NCBI GenBank assembly: GCA_016716505.1
Contig: JADJWF010000001.1
Location: forward strand, 620,001 to 684,000
Direction of reading: 5' to 3'
DNA: 64,000 nt
From: Verrucomicrobiota bacterium
GTDB lineage: Bacteria; Verrucomicrobiota; Verrucomicrobiia; Limisphaerales; J093
The notes beneath the pieces are model-generated. The model saw only the letters and a list, made by a program, of their open reading frames with translations. It was not told the DNA's origin and made no database searches. Below are positions 28,145 to 37,507 of the stretch, piece after piece; within the stretch, counting starts at the first letter, position 1, and each line of letters opens with the position of its first letter. A program made the translations under genes and the position numbers.

Positions 28145-30328
28145 ATGACGTGGCGGCGATGGCTCGTGATGCTCGGGCTGTTCTGCGGCGCGGTGCTGGT
28201 ATTGGGCGCCGCCGAGCCGCCGGCGCTCGTCATTCGAGGCTTGTCGGAAGGCGGCATGGTGGAATTCGACGAGCAATCGGGTGTGGCGAGCGACCCCGTG
28301 GGCGTCGAGGTCACTTACGAAGGCGCCACCCTCACGGCGCGGCAGGTCCAGATCAACCGCGTCACCGGCGAGATTGCCGCCGAAGGCAATGTCCGCCTGC
28401 AACAGGGCCGGCAGTTGTGGACCGGCGACAGCCTGCGCTACAACTTCCTGACGCGCGAAGTCGCCGCAGGCAATTTCCGCGCGGGAATGGCTCCGTTCTT
28501 CGTCGCCGGGGAGGGCTTGGACTCCGCAAAGACCAACGCGGTGCAGTCCGCCACCAACGCCACCATCACCACTGACGATTTATACACCCCCGGCTATCGC
28601 GTCCGGGCCAGAAGCATCCGCATCGTGCCGGGGGAGTACATCGAGGCCAAAGGCGCCACTCTGTACCTCGGCAAGGTGCCGGTCATGTATTTCCCCATCT
28701 ACCGCAACAGTCTGCGGTACCACCGGAACTACTGGGTGGTGACGCCGGGTTACCGCAGCCTCTACGGTCCCTACCTCCTGAACGCCTACCACTGGAATAT
28801 CACCACCAACTTGGAGGCGGTGCTCAACTTCGACTACCGGGTCAAGCGCGGTGTCGGCGGCGGCCCGGACTTGAACTACGACCTCGGCCGGGCCGGCCAG
28901 GGGCGAATCAAGTCTTACTACACGTGGGACGACGACCCGCCGGAGAAGCCGTTTGGCACCGAGATTGATGCCGACCGCTACCGCATCAACTTCGCGCACT
29001 CGACGTTTGTCTCCTCCAACCTCACGGCGAAGGCGGCCGTGCGCTGGCAGAGCGACGCCACGGTCATCCGCGACTTCTTCGAGACGGAATACCGCGAGGA
29101 CGTGCAGCCAAAGTCCTTCCTCGAAGTCAACCAGCTCTGGCCGAATTTCAGCCTGAACGTCCTGGCGGTCGGCCAGGTCAACGACTTCTACCAGACCATC
29201 GAGCGTCTGCCGGACCTCAAGCTGACCGCCGCGCGCCAGCAGCTCGGCGTCTCGCCCTTCTTCTACGAGAGCGATTCTTCGGTCGCGTACCTGCGGTACC
29301 GCAGCAATGACTTTGCCGACACCAATTACGCGGCTTTCCGGGCCGACACCTATCACCAGTTGTTGCTCCCGCAGACCTTTTTCGGCTGGCTCAACGTGAC
29401 GCCCCGGGTTGGCGGGCGCTTCACTTATTACGGGGCGTACGACGAATGGAATGACCCGCGCGACGAGGATTCCCGCGAGCGCTGGGCCCTCAACACGGGC
29501 GCCGAGGTCTCCACCAAGGTGTCGCGAGTCTGGCAGGCTGCCCAAAGCCGGCTTCTTGACGTGAAGGGTCTGCGCCACATTGCCGAGCCTTCGGTGAACT
29601 ACGTTTTCATGCCCTCGCCGAGCGAGGCGCCTCGCGACCTGCCGCAGTTCGATTACGAATGGCAGACCTTCGAACTGCTGCCGGTGGATTTCCCGGATTA
29701 CAACGCCGTGGATTCCGTGGACGCGAACAACGTTTTCCGGCTCGGTCTTCGCAACAAGCTCCAGACCAAGCGCGGCGAGGCGATCGAAAACGTGGTGAAC
29801 TGGCTGGCGGTGGTGGATTGGCGCGCCGATCCGCGCGCCGACCAAAGGACCTTCTCCGACCTGTACTCCGACCTGGATTTCAAACCGCGCTCGTGGCTGA
29901 CGTTGAGCTCGGAGATCCGGTACGACGTGAACCAGAACGAGTGGAACATGGCGAACCACACGGTGACGATTCAGCCGAACCACGTCTGGCACTGGAAGGT
30001 TGGCCACCGCTACCTGCGCGAGCAGCCGGGTTATGGCCCGGCCTCGGGCAACGACCTGTATTTGAGCAGCCTCTTCATCCGGCTGAACGAAAACTGGGCG
30101 GTGCGGTTGACGCACCACTTCGAAGCGCGCGACTCGACCATGGAGGAGCAGTACTACACGATTTACCGCGACTTCCGCAGTTGGACCGGCGCGCTCACGC
30201 TCCGGTTGCGCGACAACCGCGACCTCGGTGACGATTGGACGATCGGCTTCAGTTTCAACCTGAAGGCGTACCCGCGCTACAAACTCGGCGAGGACCGCGA
30301 CAAGCCCTCGCTCTTGCTGGGCGGGTAG
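28145..30328 (+). CDS. lptD: LPS-assembly outer membrane protein LptD
   Basis: 727 residues. LptD is the outer-membrane beta-barrel that, with LptE, inserts lipopolysaccharide into the outer leaflet. The signal peptide MTWRRWLVMLGLFCGAVLVLGAAEP is followed by a LptA/OstA-like N-terminal beta-jellyroll (VTYEGATLTARQVQINRVTG, NVRLQQGRQLWTGDSLRYNF, 45-130). The barrel follows, with many alternating strands containing NYWVVTPGYRSLYGP, GQGRIKSYYTWDDDPP, LRHIAEPSVNYVF, NFDYRV, LRLRDNRDLGDDWTIGFSFN. I used the ATG at 28145; the frame is open back to 28013 but without signal features. Divergent from the DUF4062 gene (137 bp between starts). The presence of LptD implies an LPS-bearing outer membrane. 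Confidence 0.92.
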   Translation: MTWRRWLVMLGLFCGAVLVLGAAEPPALVIRGLSEGGMVEFDEQSGVASDPVGVEVTYEGATLTARQVQINRVTGEIAAEGNVRLQQGRQLWTGDSLRYNFLTREVAAGNFRAGMAPFFVAGEGLDSAKTNAVQSATNATITTDDLYTPGYRVRARSIRIVPGEYIEAKGATLYLGKVPVMYFPIYRNSLRYHRNYWVVTPGYRSLYGPYLLNAYHWNITTNLEAVLNFDYRVKRGVGGGPDLNYDLGRAGQGRIKSYYTWDDDPPEKPFGTEIDADRYRINFAHSTFVSSNLTAKAAVRWQSDATVIRDFFETEYREDVQPKSFLEVNQLWPNFSLNVLAVGQVNDFYQTIERLPDLKLTAARQQLGVSPFFYESDSSVAYLRYRSNDFADTNYAAFRADTYHQLLLPQTFFGWLNVTPRVGGRFTYYGAYDEWNDPRDEDSRERWALNTGAEVSTKVSRVWQAAQSRLLDVKGLRHIAEPSVNYVFMPSPSEAPRDLPQFDYEWQTFELLPVDFPDYNAVDSVDANNVFRLGLRNKLQTKRGEAIENVVNWLAVVDWRADPRADQRTFSDLYSDLDFKPRSWLTLSSEIRYDVNQNEWNMANHTVTIQPNHVWHWKVGHRYLREQPGYGPASGNDLYLSSLFIRLNENWAVRLTHHFEARDSTMEEQYYTIYRDFRSWTGALTLRLRDNRDLGDDWTIGFSFNLKAYPRYKLGEDRDKPSLLLGG

Positions 30329-30361
30329 GCAGGGGCAGAACCGGGCACGGTCCGGCGAGGC

Positions 30362-31618
30362 CTAGCTTCGGCAGAATTCCTTGAACGCTCCGCCAAAGAG
30401 GAGCCTCACGTCGCGTTCCACTTCCGCTGCCGTTTCTTCCCAGCCGGCGGCGACCAGTTCCGTGTATTTCTCGATCAGGACGCGGGCGATAATCCGGCGG
30501 GAGTGGTCCCACTTGTAGAGGATTTGGTCGAGCACGCGCGCGTCGGAGTGTTGCGCCGTGAAACTGAAGCCGAGCAGTTCGAGTCGCAGCCGCGTGATCT
30601 CGTCAATCAAGTAAGGGACGTTCGTGAACCACCAGCAGCCAAAGATGTGCAGGTTGGGAAACTTGCGGGCCAGGACACACAACTCGTGCTGGTTTTCCCG
30701 CGACAGGACCGTGACGAGGAACTTGTTCTGCGGAAAGGCCGAGCACAGGTTGGCCAGTGCGCACAGGTCGCTGCGGCCTGAACCGTCGCCCGCGAGGCCC
30801 AGGGCGGGATTCACCCCGCGGCGAACCCCGAGCATGAGCGCCATCGGCAGGCCGTGTTCCTCGCAATGGGGCAGCACGCACTTCTCGAGGACCTGCGCGG
30901 TGTCCGAATCTCCAGGGTAGGTGAATTCGGGCGGCAAGGACACCATCAGGTAGGCCGCTTCGATCCGCCGGGTCCAGTCGGTGAGGAATCGGCGCACCTC
31001 GCTGACGGTGTTGGCGGAGAGACCTTCGCCCACCTCGTAACCCCAGCGCGCCACTCGGCGGACGGCGTTGGGCCAGTCCACCAGCAACGGATCAATCCGC
31101 AGCGCCGCCACGAACCGGTCATCGCGCAACAGTCCGTGCTGCCACGCCGGAGCCTCGGCATCGTCGAACGGCGAATTGGTCATGTAGATGGTCTCGACGT
31201 TGGCCAGTTCCATGCACCGCGTGACGTACGCCTCGGCCGGCCATTGTTGGAACCAGTCGCGCAGGGCGGGGAGATCCCGCTTCTTCACGTCGAGCCCCAG
31301 CCGATGCAGCGTGGTCAGCACGCCCTGGCAGGCCTCGGAAATCGGGGAGCGTTCGAGGAAAAGCGTGTTCCACACCAGCTCCGCCTGCTCAGTCTTGGAC
31401 ATGATCCAGAACCGGTCGTTGGGGATCCGATGCACCCGAAACGCCTCGGCGACCAGGTAGTGGTAAGTCAGCAGATCATCAATGCCGTACAGGAGCAGCC
31501 CGCTGAGTGCCGGATCGTACAAGTGAGTGTGGATGTCCGTGACCGGCGTGGCTTGGACGACCCGCTCGACGAGCGAGACCAGAGAATTGCGACGGAATTC
31601 GGTGATCGGGCTGCTCAT
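30362..31618 (-). CDS. Glucuronate isomerase-like amidohydrolase-superfamily enzyme
   Basis: 418 residues. Uronate isomerase (UxaC) converts D-glucuronate to D-fructuronate. The protein has the metal-binding TDIHTHLYDP near the N-terminus, the WNTLFLERSPISE region, the GLDVKKRDLPALRDW segment and the C-terminal QHSDARVLDQILYKWDHSR that corresponds to the catalytic end of the barrel. E. coli UxaC is about 470 residues, and some loops are shorter here, so it belongs to the divergent UxaC-like branch; I therefore withhold the gene symbol. I chose the ATG at 31618 (MSSPITEFRRNSLVSLVE), because upstream residues to 31831 are spurious. Converges with lptD (33 bp between the ends). Might feed polysaccharide-derived uronates into central metabolism. 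Confidence 0.82.
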   Translation of the reverse strand: MSSPITEFRRNSLVSLVERVVQATPVTDIHTHLYDPALSGLLLYGIDDLLTYHYLVAEAFRVHRIPNDRFWIMSKTEQAELVWNTLFLERSPISEACQGVLTTLHRLGLDVKKRDLPALRDWFQQWPAEAYVTRCMELANVETIYMTNSPFDDAEAPAWQHGLLRDDRFVAALRIDPLLVDWPNAVRRVARWGYEVGEGLSANTVSEVRRFLTDWTRRIEAAYLMVSLPPEFTYPGDSDTAQVLEKCVLPHCEEHGLPMALMLGVRRGVNPALGLAGDGSGRSDLCALANLCSAFPQNKFLVTVLSRENQHELCVLARKFPNLHIFGCWWFTNVPYLIDEITRLRLELLGFSFTAQHSDARVLDQILYKWDHSRRIIARVLIEKYTELVAAGWEETAAEVERDVRLLFGGAFKEFCRS

Positions 31619-32382
31619 GGGGAAAAAGTAAGCACCAGGCCGCCTCGTGACAGCAAGATTCTTGAGCTTCTGGGGTGCAGCATTCCAGGCGCCGTTGGTT
31701 GTGCCGACGCTCGCCGGCAAAGCCGAAACCGGGCCGAGCCTCCGTCCGCACGCTGCGCCGCCCTGCGATGCACTGCGCCCGTGGCGCGTCAGCTTCTCGC
31801 CCGCAGGTAATCGGGCAGGTTCGTCACCCACCGGCGGCCGGTCGTGACGGAGTCGCGGACCCGGAACAGGAGCACCAGTTGGGTGGCTTGGAGCAGGTCA
31901 CCGACTTTCGCCAAGCGGGCCAAGTTCGCTGGTGATTTTCCCCTCAAGAAGCCGGACCAACCGCTGGCGGAGCAGGCGGGCATCGGCCCGAGCAATGATC
32001 GGTTTGAAAAGTGGAAATCCATTTCCAATTTTCCGGGCCGATGTGGCGGCGGGGCTCCCTTGGAAACGATTCCCTGTCGCCGGGTGTGCTGAACGGTTCG
32101 AAGGGTCGCCCCGGCTTGCGGGCCGTGCCCGAGGAGGGCGAACGTCCTTCCCTCCCACCAGGGCGAAGGAGGTCAGACCCCGGTGCCTGGGCAGATTTCG
32201 TCTCTGTTTCAGTCCAAGCCAGACGAGGAATGTCTCTTCCAGTCCGCCGACGCGGGTTCGACCCGGTCTTCCGTCGCGCGCCGGGTGACGCACAGCGGAG
32301 TCGGACCCGCTCCGCATTCGAATCATCCGGTCATCCGGCCAAGCTGATCCTGCCGGCCCGGCGGACCGGCTTCTGACTGCGC
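31619..32382 (-). other. 764-bp region with a possible broken gene; otherwise featureless
   Basis: No intact gene. On the minus strand two overlapping frames read RADARLLRQRLVRLLEGK-ITSEL (stop at 31898) and RLAKVGDLLQATQLVLLFR ... RRWVTNLPDYLRARS (stop at 31789). They look like one protein interrupted by a single-base frameshift near 31915, but I do not recognise the family and the upstream part is not convincing. The rest, towards the TPR gene, has no readable gene. Treat as a likely gene remnant. Confidence 0.35.
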
Positions 32383-33147
32383 TCAACCGAGGCCCCGCCG
32401 CAGCGTCCGCGCCCGCTGGACCCAGACGCGCTCCTGCTTGCGTTGGAATTCCGGAGCGTGCGCGTCGTCTTGAATGACCCCGTCGAGTTCCCGTTTGGCC
32501 AGGTCGGCCTGTCCGCGGGCCAGATAGAGTTCTGCCAGTTGGACCCGAGCGCGGGCGTAGGTGTGTCGCTCCAGAACCGCCTTCCAGGCGGTCACCGCGT
32601 CATCAGGCCGTCCCAACGCCGCGTAAGTTTCCGCCAGCGCCATTTGCGTGTGCCCGAAATCATGCCCCGGAGCCGCCGCTGCCACCTGTTCCAAGAGGGG
32701 CAGGGCTTCTGCGGCGCGCTTCTGTCGCAGAAGACATTGCCCGAGGTGAGCTCGCGTATCGAGGTCCTCTGAATCGCGTTCAAGGGCAGCGCGGTAGCAG
32801 GCTTCAGCTTTGTCCAGCTTGCCTTGCTGGAAGTAGAGGTCGCCCAACTGGGAATGGTGGTGGGCCTTGTCGAGGTGGTGGATTTGATCCTGCAACTCCT
32901 TGATCCGGCGCCGGTCAGCCGCCCCCGGCAATTCAAAGCCACGTAGCCCGGCGGATGCCTGCCGATAAACCAGGAAGTAGTACAGCGGCGCGTTCAGCGG
33001 CGGAAACAGGAAGATGAAGACGACCCACAGCCATTCCCCGCGCCGCACGGCGTCCACGAGCATCCAGATCGCGAACAGCCCGACGAGAATCCAGAACGGA
33101 CTGCCTGCCACGAGCAGGTCCGTCAGCAGCGCAAAGCTCGGCGTCAC
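32383..33147 (-). CDS. PLDc_N-type membrane protein with TPR repeats
   Basis: 254 residues. An N-terminal pair of membrane helices (about 16-32 and 38-55: WILVGLFAIWMLVDAV, WLWVVFIFLFPPLNAPLYYFLVY) matches the short PLDc_N (cardiolipin-synthase N-terminal) fold. A helical linker and tetratricopeptide repeats follow: SQLGDLYFQQGKLDKAEACYRAAL, AHLGQCLLRQKRAAEAL, TQMALAETYAALGRPDDAVTAWKAVL, VQLAELYLARGQADLAKRELD. The TPRs face the cytoplasm and probably mediate protein contacts. Ends 18 bp before the alkaline phosphatase gene's stop region, same strand. Function unknown. Confidence 0.85.
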   Translation of the reverse strand: MTPSFALLTDLLVAGSPFWILVGLFAIWMLVDAVRRGEWLWVVFIFLFPPLNAPLYYFLVYRQASAGLRGFELPGAADRRRIKELQDQIHHLDKAHHHSQLGDLYFQQGKLDKAEACYRAALERDSEDLDTRAHLGQCLLRQKRAAEALPLLEQVAAAAPGHDFGHTQMALAETYAALGRPDDAVTAWKAVLERHTYARARVQLAELYLARGQADLAKRELDGVIQDDAHAPEFQRKQERVWVQRARTLRRGLG

Positions 33148-33165
33148 GCCCCAAGGATGCGGCCT

Positions 33166-34644
33166 TCAGGCCCACCTGGGAAGCGCTTCCACCTGGTCCG
33201 CCCGGGGCCCCGCTTCCGCGAGCAGGGGCGCATCAGGGTTGCGGAAGTCAATGCCGGCCAGCGTCAGGTAGCCCCGGAACACGTCCGTGTTTTGCAGGAA
33301 GCCACGGAAGCGTTCGGCGCCGGGGCCGCAAGCCACCAAGGGAACGAAATCGGCCGTGTGCGCCCCGCCCGTGAAACCGACGCCCAGAAAGTTGGCCATC
33401 AACTGCCCCAGTTGCAGTTCCACGGCGTTCATGCCGTCGTAGAGGACGCCCGCCTTTTTCTCCGCGATGCGCAGCAGCAGGTCCGCCTTCGCCGCCGACG
33501 GTTCAAAATCGGTCCAGGTTTTTAGAAATGCCCGCAGCTCGGCCGCGCTGGCGAGCTTCTTGAAGTCGGGTTCCATGCGCTCGAAGGATCGCCGCACGCG
33601 CAGGGTGTTGGCAAAAAGCTGCGAACTGCTGCCGTACTCGGAGCCGCTGCCGTTGAGCCCCGGGTTGGCGGTGCCATGATCGGTCGTCACGACGAGGAGT
33701 GTTTCGGGCGCCCGTCGTTGGAAATCCAGACAGACCTCCAGTGCTTCATCGAACGCCACCAGATCCTGCACGGCGGCGGCGATGTCGTTGGCGTGCGCCG
33801 CGTGATCCACTCGTCCCCCTTCGACCTGCAGGATGAAGCGATCCGATCGTTCGAGGTAACGCAGCGCCCGCGCGGTCATCTGCGCGAGGGTGGGAACCTT
33901 GGCCTGGAACTCAGCGTCTCCCAACTGGTCCAAGGTGTAGGGCAGGTGTCCGCTGGCGAAGGTCCCCAGCAACGGTTTGTCCAGCGGCGCTTGCGCCAGA
34001 TCGGCGGCGTCATTGACGACCGCGTAACCGGCGCGCGCGAAATCCCCGGCCAAGTCCCGTTGGTCCTTGCGCGTCTTGGGATCAAAATATTTCCTGCCGC
34101 CGCCCAGCAGGACCTCCACCCGGCCCGCGAGGTACTGCGCGGCGATGACCTCGGCATTTGAACGGCTGGCCGTCACCGCGGCGAAACCGGCCGGCGTGGC
34201 GTGCGTGATCTCGGTGGTCGTGACCAACCCGCGTTTCCACCCCGCCTCGGCCATCACCGAGTAGAGCGGGCGCAATTCGCGACCGTCGGGAAGCTGATTG
34301 AGCACGCCGTTCATGACGCGGGAGCCGCTGCCCCAAGCCGACGATGCCGCCGCCGAATCCGTCACGCTCGAGTTGAGCGAGCGCATGTTCATCCAGGTCC
34401 AGACCGCGCCCGGCCGCTGGAGCAGATCAAACCAGCGCAGACCCCGCCCCCGCTTGAGGCGTGAGAAGTAGTCTCCCAGCGTCCAGGTGCCGGAACTCGT
34501 GCCGTCTGCGACCAGATGAATGATGCGGTGTGGCGGAGCATCTGCGGCCGCCTCGGCTTTGGACCGCACCACTCCCGGAAAGCTCAGTGTGGCTGCGGTG
34601 AGCAAACCACTCTGTTGAAAGAATCGTCGGCGACTGCCTTGCAT
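33166..34644 (-). CDS. Tat-exported alkaline phosphatase (PhoA-type)
   Basis: 492 residues. The leader MQGSRRRFFQQSGLLTAATLSFPGVV has the twin-Arg motif, so export is probably by Tat. Metal/nucleophile motifs of the alkaline phosphatase superfamily are present: IIHLVADGTSSGT (Asp47), VTDSAAASSAWGSG with the predicted nucleophile Ser97 (the usual signature is VTDSAAxxTA), VEGGRVDHAAHAND (Asp and His ligands) and VVTTDHGTANPG (Asp and His ligands). The enzyme hydrolyses phosphate monoesters in the periplasm. Downstream of it on the same strand is the TPR gene (18 bp away). No phosphate-starvation box could be recognised. Confidence 0.92.
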   Translation of the reverse strand: MQGSRRRFFQQSGLLTAATLSFPGVVRSKAEAAADAPPHRIIHLVADGTSSGTWTLGDYFSRLKRGRGLRWFDLLQRPGAVWTWMNMRSLNSSVTDSAAASSAWGSGSRVMNGVLNQLPDGRELRPLYSVMAEAGWKRGLVTTTEITHATPAGFAAVTASRSNAEVIAAQYLAGRVEVLLGGGRKYFDPKTRKDQRDLAGDFARAGYAVVNDAADLAQAPLDKPLLGTFASGHLPYTLDQLGDAEFQAKVPTLAQMTARALRYLERSDRFILQVEGGRVDHAAHANDIAAAVQDLVAFDEALEVCLDFQRRAPETLLVVTTDHGTANPGLNGSGSEYGSSSQLFANTLRVRRSFERMEPDFKKLASAAELRAFLKTWTDFEPSAAKADLLLRIAEKKAGVLYDGMNAVELQLGQLMANFLGVGFTGGAHTADFVPLVACGPGAERFRGFLQNTDVFRGYLTLAGIDFRNPDAPLLAEAGPRADQVEALPRWA

Positions 34645-34770
34645 TGCGGCATTTTAGTTCGGAGCTGGAGCTTGCCAATTGACATTTCTGTGACGCCCGC
34701 CTCCCGGCTCGAAGCGGATGGCCCCAGGCCGCTACCGGTTTGGCGGAAAGCCACGCGAGGAGCCTCGGCG

Positions 34771-35901
34771 TCAGGCCGGCGCTCCCAGGCGTTGCCGGTG
34801 GGTCCACAATTCGCCCGGCTTCAAGATGCCGAGCGGCGTGATGATGCCGGTGACCAGGTCGGCGGGAGTCACATCGAAGCCCGGATTGCGGGCCCTGCTG
34901 GTGGGATTGGCGATTCGCACTCGCACGGGGCGGGTGATGCGCTGGCGCCGGGAGCGGGCAGGGGCCCACGCGACTCCCCACGCACCGAGCACCTCTGCCT
35001 CGTCCCGTTCCTCGATCGGGATGTCAAAGCCGCGGACGAGTTCCCAATCAATCGTGCTCAGGGGAATGGCCACGTAGAACGGGATGCCGTGACGGTGCGC
35101 GAGCACCGCCTTCGTGTACGTCCCGATCTTGTTGGCAACCTCGCCGGTCCTTCCCAGAACCCGGTCGCTGCCCGTAATGACCAGGTCAATCTCCCCCCGC
35201 TGCATCAGGTGGCCGGCCGCATTGTCCGCGATGATGTCATGCGGGATCCCCTGCTGCGCCAGTTCCCAGGCGGTCAGACTCGCCCCCTGGCAACGCGGTC
35301 GCGTCTCGTCGCAAAAGACGTGAAACTGGCGGCCCGCTGCCTGCGCGGCGTACAGTGGCGCGGTGGCGGTGCCGATGTCCACGCACGCCAGCCAGCCGGC
35401 GTTGCAGTGGGTGAGCACGCGCATTCCTTCGCGGATCAGCACCGCGCCGTGCCGCCCGATGGCTTCACATTCCGCCACGCTTCGGTCGGCGAACGCCTGC
35501 GCTGCGCGCATCGCGATGTCCTGTTGCTCGCGGACGGTGCCGCCCGTCCGCATCTGCCCGAGCACTTCCCGCATGGCATTGACGGGGTCCACCGCGGTGG
35601 GGCGGGCCTGTTGAAGCGTCGCGAAGACCGCCGACACGTGGCGCTCGAATCGAGCGCGGTCACGCCCGCGAAACTCGTTCGCGCCCTGCGCCAGCCCGTA
35701 GGCGGCCGTGGCGGCGATGGCCGGCGCGCCGCGCACGACCATGTCGCGAATCGCCGCGGCGGTCGCCTGATGATCGCGCGCGGCCACGATCTTGAAACAG
35801 TGCGGCAGCAACCGCTGCTCGATCAGCCGCACGGCGTTGCGGCGTCCATCGAACTCGACGGTGCGGAAATGACGCGAGCGGCCGTTCAGGAGGACATTCA
35901 T
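34771..35901 (-). CDS. mtnA: S-methyl-5-thioribose-1-phosphate isomerase
   Basis: 376 residues. MtnA isomerises 5-methylthioribose-1-phosphate to methylthioribulose-1-phosphate in methionine salvage. Seen: MVVRGAPAIAATAAYGLA (substrate loop), VLTHCNAGWLACVDIGTAT with the catalytic Cys166, and VITGSDRVLGRTGEVANKIGT with the catalytic Asp246, the positions typical for MtnA. The C-terminus NPGFDVTPADLVTGIITPLGILKPGEL is characteristic. The start is the ATG at 35901; the frame is open further upstream but the start MNVLLNGRSRHFRTVEF is preceded by unrelated sequence. It is 113 bp downstream of an iron alcohol dehydrogenase gene. No other salvage genes are visible, so the pathway must be encoded elsewhere. 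Confidence 0.95.
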   Translation of the reverse strand: MNVLLNGRSRHFRTVEFDGRRNAVRLIEQRLLPHCFKIVAARDHQATAAAIRDMVVRGAPAIAATAAYGLAQGANEFRGRDRARFERHVSAVFATLQQARPTAVDPVNAMREVLGQMRTGGTVREQQDIAMRAAQAFADRSVAECEAIGRHGAVLIREGMRVLTHCNAGWLACVDIGTATAPLYAAQAAGRQFHVFCDETRPRCQGASLTAWELAQQGIPHDIIADNAAGHLMQRGEIDLVITGSDRVLGRTGEVANKIGTYTKAVLAHRHGIPFYVAIPLSTIDWELVRGFDIPIEERDEAEVLGAWGVAWAPARSRRQRITRPVRVRIANPTSRARNPGFDVTPADLVTGIITPLGILKPGELWTHRQRLGAPA

Positions 35902-36014
35902 CGCGAGAGCGGGTTGGTGACGCACACCGGGCCCACCGTGACGCCGCGTCGGTCGGAAGGCGCTGCCACCGCAGCCGGGTTGGAATGGCAGGTGGGTGAG
36001 GTCACGATGCGATT

Positions 36015-37169
36015 CTACGCCGCACTTGCCAAAATGGCTGTCATCTCGCCCGGCGTCAGCGCAACCGGATTTGCCTTCATGCTGCTGGCTTGCGCGGCCT
36101 TCTCCACCACGGCTGCGAAGTCGGGCGGCCGCAGGCCGAAACGGCCGAGCGGTTTGATGCGAAGGGCGCGACCGAGTGCGGCCACCCAGGAAACGGCGTC
36201 GTCCGCCACCGCGTCGGCCCGGCCGGTCAACAGACGGGCGACCTGGTCGTAGCGGATCAGCGCCGGGGAATCTGGCTGGCGGGCGCGCAGCGCTTGAACA
36301 TTGGCGGCCATGACATGTGGCAGCAGCGCCGCGCACACGGCGCCATGCGGCGCGGGGAACATGCCGCCGATCGGCGCGGCAAAGCCATGCACGGCCCCCA
36401 GCCCGGCATTGGCGAGCGCCAGTCCGCCAAAGAGACTGGCCAGCGCCATGTCCTCGCGAGCGCCCGGGTTACCCCCCTCTTCGACCGCGCGCCGCAGCGA
36501 GCGGGCAGCGCGGGCGATGCCGTCGGCGCACAGCGCATCCACCAGCGGGTTGGCGCGCGGGCTGACATAGGGCTCGATCAATTGGGTCAGCGCGTCCATG
36601 CCCGTGATGGCGGTGATCTCCGGGGGGAGCGAATGCGTCAGTTCCGGGTCCACGATGGCCAGGCGCGGCAGCAACAGCGGACTGCGCAGGCTCACTTTCA
36701 GGCGTTGCGCGGGTACTGCCAGTACGCTGTTCCGGGTCACTTCGGCGCCGGTGCCGGCCGTGGTCGGGATGGCGATGCACGGCGCGGCCGGTTGCTGGAG
36801 CGGCTGCCCGCGCCCCACCACCTCCAGATGGTCGAACAGGTCGCCGTCGTTGGTCAGCAGGGCGGCGATGGCCTTGGCCGCGTCCAAGGCGCTGCCGCCT
36901 CCGAAACCGATGACCACGTTGCACTGCTCGGTTTTCGCGATGGCACGGCCTTCGAGAACGAGATCGGTGGTCGGCTCGCCGGCGAAGTCGAAGGTGCAGG
37001 CCTCCACGCCGGCAGCATGCAGCGCATCCAGCAACGGCGCAGCGCGGCCCGGCGTGCGGCCGGTCACGATCAGCGCGCGTCGGCCAAATGCCCTGGCGGC
37101 CGGCCCTGCCTCGCGCAGAGTGCCCGGGCCGAACCGGATCCGTTGCGCAGTGGCGAATTCAAAAGTCAT
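36015..37169 (-). CDS. Iron-containing alcohol dehydrogenase
   Basis: 384 residues of the Fe-dependent (group III) alcohol dehydrogenase family. It has FGFGPGT-like RIRFGPGTLREAG at the N-terminus, NVVIGFGGGSALDAAKAIAALLTN (NAD-binding Gly-rich loop), IAIPTTAGTGAEVTRNSVL, and the metal-ligand region ITGMDALTQLIEPYVSPRANPLVDALC with Asp and His ligands. It also has AVHGFAAPIGGMFPAPHGAVCAALLPHVM (His ligands). Length and motifs are normal. It reads from 37169; the monooxygenase fragment upstream ends 33 bp before, so ABM-type gene, dehydrogenase and mtnA are probably one transcription unit. Substrate unknown; lactaldehyde or similar small aldehydes are common in this family. Confidence 0.95.
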   Translation of the reverse strand: MTFEFATAQRIRFGPGTLREAGPAARAFGRRALIVTGRTPGRAAPLLDALHAAGVEACTFDFAGEPTTDLVLEGRAIAKTEQCNVVIGFGGGSALDAAKAIAALLTNDGDLFDHLEVVGRGQPLQQPAAPCIAIPTTAGTGAEVTRNSVLAVPAQRLKVSLRSPLLLPRLAIVDPELTHSLPPEITAITGMDALTQLIEPYVSPRANPLVDALCADGIARAARSLRRAVEEGGNPGAREDMALASLFGGLALANAGLGAVHGFAAPIGGMFPAPHGAVCAALLPHVMAANVQALRARQPDSPALIRYDQVARLLTGRADAVADDAVSWVAALGRALRIKPLGRFGLRPPDFAAVVEKAAQASSMKANPVALTPGEMTAILASAA

Positions 37170-37202
37170 GGCCGTGAACCAGACCGGGTGGGGTGGGGCG
37201 CG

Positions 37203-37507
37203 CTACCAGCCCGAGTCGTCCGGAAACACATTGGCGAACTTCACGCTGGTTCGGGGGCTGGCCATCATCGGCGCGACGTGTCCCGCCATTTCGCGTAATG
37301 CGCCGTCTCCTTGTGGGCGGCCGGCGCGTCGCCGGTGCGGTACACCTCCACCAGCACAAACCGGGTCGGATCGTCGGCCTGCTGGATCACGTCGAACCGC
37401 GCGATGCCGGGCTCGAGCCGGCTCTGGCGCGCGTTTTCAATGGTGGCGGCTTTGAAGGCCTCGACGTGACCGAGGCGCACGTGGACATGGACGTGAACGA
37501 CGAGCAT
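37203..37507 (-). pseudogene. Putative quinol/antibiotic-biosynthesis-type monooxygenase, frameshifted
   Basis: From the ATG at 37507 the protein reads MLVVHVHVHVRLGHVEAFKAA ... RFDVIQQADDPTRFVLVEVY ... HYAKWRDT, the ABM/YgiN fold (about 100 residues, dimeric small monooxygenase). In that frame it stops after SRR. In the frame shifted by one base, the same DNA continues VAPMMASPRTSVKFANVF then PDDSGW and stops at 37203, which is the normal ending of this family. One missing base near 37277-37280 accounts for it, and adding it gives exactly 102 codons. The 33-bp spacing to the iron alcohol dehydrogenase and shared strand indicate an operon. Real mutation or a base-call error cannot be separated here. 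Confidence 0.82.
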
